From Microbacterium galbinum (GTDB lineage: Bacteria > Actinomycetota > Actinomycetes > Actinomycetales > Microbacteriaceae), in NCBI RefSeq assembly GCF_023091225.1, contig NZ_JAHWXM010000002.1:1-64000 (forward strand): a DNA stretch of 64,000 nt, given 5' to 3'. The notes under the pieces are model-generated. The model searched no databases and was not told the DNA's origin. It worked only from the letters and a program-made list of their open reading frames with translations. Within the stretch, counting starts at the first letter, position 1, and each line of letters begins with the position of its first letter. Below, piece after piece: positions 61,093 to 64,000 of the stretch. The position numbers were made by a program, and so were the translations under genes.

Positions 61093-62388
61093 TCAGGCCG
61101 TGATGCGTTCGCGCACGATCGGTCCGCGCGCGGGCGCATCCGCTCCGATCTCCCACGCTCCCTCGAGCGCCTCGATCGCGCGCGGGAAGCGCGCCTCGTT
61201 GGCCGCCGAGAGCGTGAACAGCGGCTGTCCGGCGACGACGCGGTCGCCCGGCTTCGCGTGCAGGTCGATCCCCGCCTCGAAGATCACGGGGTCCTCGGCG
61301 CGCGCACGGCCGGCGCCGAGACGCCAGGCCGCGATGCCGAACGGCAGGGCGTCCATGCGGCTGATGACGCCGTCGGCGGGCGCCGTGACGACGTGGGTCT
61401 CGCGGGCGACCGGAAGCGCGGCATCCGGGTCGCCGTCCTGCGCGCGGATCATCGCCTTCCATTGATCCATCGCGCGCCCGTCGTCGAGAGCCGCCTCCAC
61501 ATCGGCATCCGGCTGACCTGCCAGCGCGAGCATCTCGCGGGCGAGCGCGATCGTGAGCTCGCGGACGTCGGCGGGACCTGCGCCGGCCAGGATCTCGACC
61601 GACTCGCGCACTTCGTTGGCATTGCCGATCGCGAAGCCGAGGGGCACGTTCATGTCGGTGAGCAGAGCCGTCGTCGCGACGCCCGAATCGGTGCCGAGCG
61701 CGACCATCGTGCGAGCGAGCTCGCGCGCACGATCGATGTCCTGCATGAAGGCGCCCGAGCCGAACTTGACGTCGAGCACGAGGGCGTCCGTGCCCTCCGC
61801 GATCTTCTTCGACATGATGCTCGACGCGATCAGCGGGATCGCCTCGACCGTGCCGGTCACGTCGCGCAGCGCGTAGAGCTTCTTGTCGGCGGGGGCGAGA
61901 CCGGAACCCGCCGCGCAGATCACCGCACCGACGTCGCCCTGCATCTGGGCGAACATCTCCTCGTTGCTGAGCGCCGCGCGCCAGCCGGGGATCGACTCGA
62001 GCTTGTCGAGCGTGCCGCCCGTGTGGCCCAGGCCGCGGCCGCTGAGCTGCGGCACCGCCACCCCGAACGCCGCGACCAGCGGAGCGAGCGGCAGCGTGAT
62101 CTTGTCGCCCACGCCGCCCGTGGAGTGCTTGTCGACCGTCTTCTTGCCGAGGGCGGCGAAGCTCATCCGCTCCCCCGACGCGATCATCGCGTCGGTGAGC
62201 ACACGGATCTCGTCGCGCTCCATGCCGCGCTGGAAGATCGCCATCGCGAACGAGGCCATCTGCGCGTCCGAGACGTAGCCACGCGTGTACGCGTCGACCA
62301 TCCATCGCAGGGCGGGTTCCGGAACGGCGCCGCCATCGCGCTTCGCGCGGATGACGTCGACCGCGTCGTAGGGCTCCACCGTGCTCAT
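61093..62388 (-). CDS. deoA: Thymidine phosphorylase
   Basis: The 431-residue enzyme splits thymidine and deoxyuridine to base and deoxyribose-1-phosphate. Family marks are 'DKHSTGGVGDKITL', 'SGRGLGHTGGTLDKLESIPG' and 'IASSIMSKKIAEG'. The ATG overlaps the cytidine deaminase stop. Confidence 0.95.
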   Translation of the reverse strand: MSTVEPYDAVDVIRAKRDGGAVPEPALRWMVDAYTRGYVSDAQMASFAMAIFQRGMERDEIRVLTDAMIASGERMSFAALGKKTVDKHSTGGVGDKITLPLAPLVAAFGVAVPQLSGRGLGHTGGTLDKLESIPGWRAALSNEEMFAQMQGDVGAVICAAGSGLAPADKKLYALRDVTGTVEAIPLIASSIMSKKIAEGTDALVLDVKFGSGAFMQDIDRARELARTMVALGTDSGVATTALLTDMNVPLGFAIGNANEVRESVEILAGAGPADVRELTIALAREMLALAGQPDADVEAALDDGRAMDQWKAMIRAQDGDPDAALPVARETHVVTAPADGVISRMDALPFGIAAWRLGAGRARAEDPVIFEAGIDLHAKPGDRVVAGQPLFTLSAANEARFPRAIEALEGAWEIGADAPARGPIVRERITA

Positions 62389-62783
62389 CGTGCGTCCTCC
62401 AGGTCGCGGGGGCCGAACGCGTCCGGCAGTACTTCGTCGATCGTGCGGATGCCGGAGACGGTCTCGAGCAGCATTCCGGGCATCGCGTGCTCGAACAGCA
62501 GTTGACGGCAGCGGCCGCACGGCATGATCGTCTGCCCGTCGTTGTTCACGCACACGAAGGCGACGAGCTGGCCGCCGCCGGACATGTGCAGATCGCCGAC
62601 GAGAGCGCACTCGGCGCACAGGGTGACGCCGTACGACGCGTTCTCGACGTTGCAGCCGGCGACGATGCGCCCGTCTCCCACCAGTGCCGCAGCCCCCACG
62701 CGGTAGCGCGAGTAGGGGGCGTAGGCCTTCTCCATGGCGGACGTGGCGACCTGGCGCAGCTCGTCCCAGTCGATGTCTGTCAT
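62385..62783 (-). CDS. cdd: Cytidine deaminase
   Basis: The 132-residue tetrameric enzyme deaminates cytidine and deoxycytidine. The zinc and proton-shuttle residues are C56-A-E58 and C89-G-R-C92. AGGAGAG precedes the ATG. It is coupled to thymidine phosphorylase. Confidence 0.96.
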   Translation of the reverse strand: MTDIDWDELRQVATSAMEKAYAPYSRYRVGAAALVGDGRIVAGCNVENASYGVTLCAECALVGDLHMSGGGQLVAFVCVNNDGQTIMPCGRCRQLLFEHAMPGMLLETVSGIRTIDEVLPDAFGPRDLEDAR

Positions 62784-62790
62784 GTCTCTC

Positions 62791-64000
62791 CTAGGACTTG
62801 ATGTACGGTTCGCCGTCAGCCGCGGGGGCCCGCGACTTCCCGACGAGGCCGGCGACCGCGAAGATCGTCACGACGTACGGCAGCATGAGCATGAACTGGC
62901 TCGGCACCGGGGATCCGATGACGCTGAGCACGCCCTGCAGGTTGGTGGCGAAGCCGAACAGCAGCGCCGCGAGGGTGGCCTTGATCGGGTCCCACTTACC
63001 GAAGATCACCGCGGCGAGGGCGATGAAGCCCGCCCCCGCCGTCATCTCCTGGTTGAAGCGCGGCACCGAGACGAGCGTGTAGAACGCGCCGCCCATGCCG
63101 GCGACGGCACCGGCGAGCAGGATCGCCCGGTAGCGGGTCGCCAGAACCTTGATGCCGACCGTGTCGGCCGCCTGCGGGTGCTCGCCGACCGCGCGCAGGC
63201 GCAGACCCCACCGGGTGCGGTACAGACCGAACCAGACGAGCGCGACCACGAAGAACATCAGGTAGACGATGAACGACTGGCGGAACAGGATCGGGCCGAT
63301 GACCGGGATCTCGCTCAGCACGGGGATCGACACGGTGTCGAACGTGGCCGGGCTGTTGAGGGTCTCGGTGTTCGGGGCGAGCACCACGCGGAAGAGGAAG
63401 GTCGTCAGACCGATCACCAGCACGTTGAGCACGACACCGACGATGACCTGGTCGACGTAGTACGTGATCGTGAAGACGCCGAGCACGAGCGAGACGAGCA
63501 TGCCCGCACCCATCGCGGCGACCAGACCCGCCCACGGCGAACCGGTGATCGACGAGGCGATCGCTGCCGAGAAGGCGCCCGCCAGCAGCTGCGCCTCGAT
63601 CGCGATGTTCACGACACCGGCGCGCTCACCGATCACGCCGCCCAGGGCGCCGAAGATCAGGGGCGTGGCCAGGGCCAGCGCTCCCCCGAGCAGGCTGATC
63701 ATGCGCAGCGTCTCACCGGCGGCGGCCCAGGCGAGGAAGCCCAGCAGGAGGGCTGCGACGTAGACGATCACCAACCAGAGCGGGATGCTGCGACGCGCGG
63801 ATGCCCGCACGAACGCGAAGACGGTGACCGCGGCGAGCACCACGACGGCGACCCAGGCGGTCGCGTTCGCGGGCAGGATCACGTCCGGGATCGCGAAGAA
63901 CGCGTCGGCCGAGGCCAGCCGGAAGGTCGTCTCCCCGTCGCGCGGGGCGAGCAACGGCAGGAGGGCGAACAGGACCGTGACGATCCCGAAGATGATCGGC
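62791..64000 (-). CDS. Nucleoside ABC transporter permease, 5' end outside window
   Basis: The frame is open to the right edge, so at least 402 residues are present and the start is missing. About nine membrane helices are seen, with the family segments 'GERAGVVNIAIEAQLLAGAF' and 'RLRAVGEHPQAADTVGI', as in BmpB/YufQ-type permeases of nucleoside and purine ABC importers. It lies seven bases before cdd, so uptake and salvage are in one operon. Confidence 0.9.
   Translation of the reverse strand, partial: PIIFGIVTVLFALLPLLAPRDGETTFRLASADAFFAIPDVILPANATAWVAVVVLAAVTVFAFVRASARRSIPLWLVIVYVAALLLGFLAWAAAGETLRMISLLGGALALATPLIFGALGGVIGERAGVVNIAIEAQLLAGAFSAAIASSITGSPWAGLVAAMGAGMLVSLVLGVFTITYYVDQVIVGVVLNVLVIGLTTFLFRVVLAPNTETLNSPATFDTVSIPVLSEIPVIGPILFRQSFIVYLMFFVVALVWFGLYRTRWGLRLRAVGEHPQAADTVGIKVLATRYRAILLAGAVAGMGGAFYTLVSVPRFNQEMTAGAGFIALAAVIFGKWDPIKATLAALLFGFATNLQGVLSVIGSPVPSQFMLMLPYVVTIFAVAGLVGKSRAPAADGEPYIKS

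Overview
The window is high-GC actinobacterial DNA that most resembles Microbacterium or a close relative in the Microbacteriaceae. The clues are a DUF3039 protein, an acyl-CoA carboxylase with a separate epsilon subunit, a mycobacterial-type LpdA quinone reductase, a Ku/LigD pair, and many genes that start directly after a TANNNT -10 box. The assignment rests on gene content and protein resemblance, not on any search.

Bases 1 to about 16,463 are the right-hand part of an integrated siphovirus (prophage). In order they hold a truncated scaffold gene, the major capsid protein, two small head proteins, head-tail connector and neck genes, tail terminator, major tail protein, a tail assembly chaperone pair with a -1 frameshift, the tape measure, distal tail and hub proteins, two tail fibre genes, a VanY-type endolysin and three small membrane proteins, one with a perfect collagen-like repeat. 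A strong terminator closes this late operon. Four accessory genes follow, one with an HEPN-like RX4H motif. A 61-nt perfect tRNA fold without an anticodon arm lies between two head genes. The prophage ends inside a tadA/cpaF secretion ATPase gene, whose N-terminal part remains at 16,451-16,993. The integrase and left end are outside the window.

The chromosome runs from there to the end. 17.2-25.9 kb: tRNA-Leu(UAG), a DedA membrane protein, divergent ku and ligD (non-homologous end joining), a cation efflux protein, rph-rdgB, murI, pncB and DUF3039. 26.0-31.3 kb: an ABC transporter whose ATPase carries a very long histone-H1-like N-terminus, a sugar/choline-type nucleotidyltransferase and an EcsC-like protein. 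31.4-33.2 kb and 42.0-44.6 kb: acyl-CoA carboxylase beta, epsilon and biotinylated alpha subunits, the last beside maf and an RNA methyltransferase. 33.3-37.6 kb: a GH38 alpha-mannosidase with a ROK repressor. 37.9-40.8 kb: a three-gene two-component cluster. 44.6-48.6 kb: LpdA, purine nucleoside phosphorylase and phosphomannomutase.

48.7-56.6 kb is a mannitol and general PTS locus: an HPr paralogue, the MtlR-type regulator, and an operon of an orphan EIIB, HPr, EI, MtlA, MtlF and MtlD. So the general phosphorelay proteins are transcribed with the mannitol transporter. 56.7-64 kb holds a flavin monooxygenase, an alpha/beta hydrolase, a polysaccharide deacetylase and a nucleoside salvage operon (ABC permease, cytidine deaminase, thymidine phosphorylase, adenosine deaminase) that runs off the right edge.

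No gene-free stretch is longer than 300 bases; the largest gaps (16,994-17,212 and 37,582-37,858) are described where relevant.
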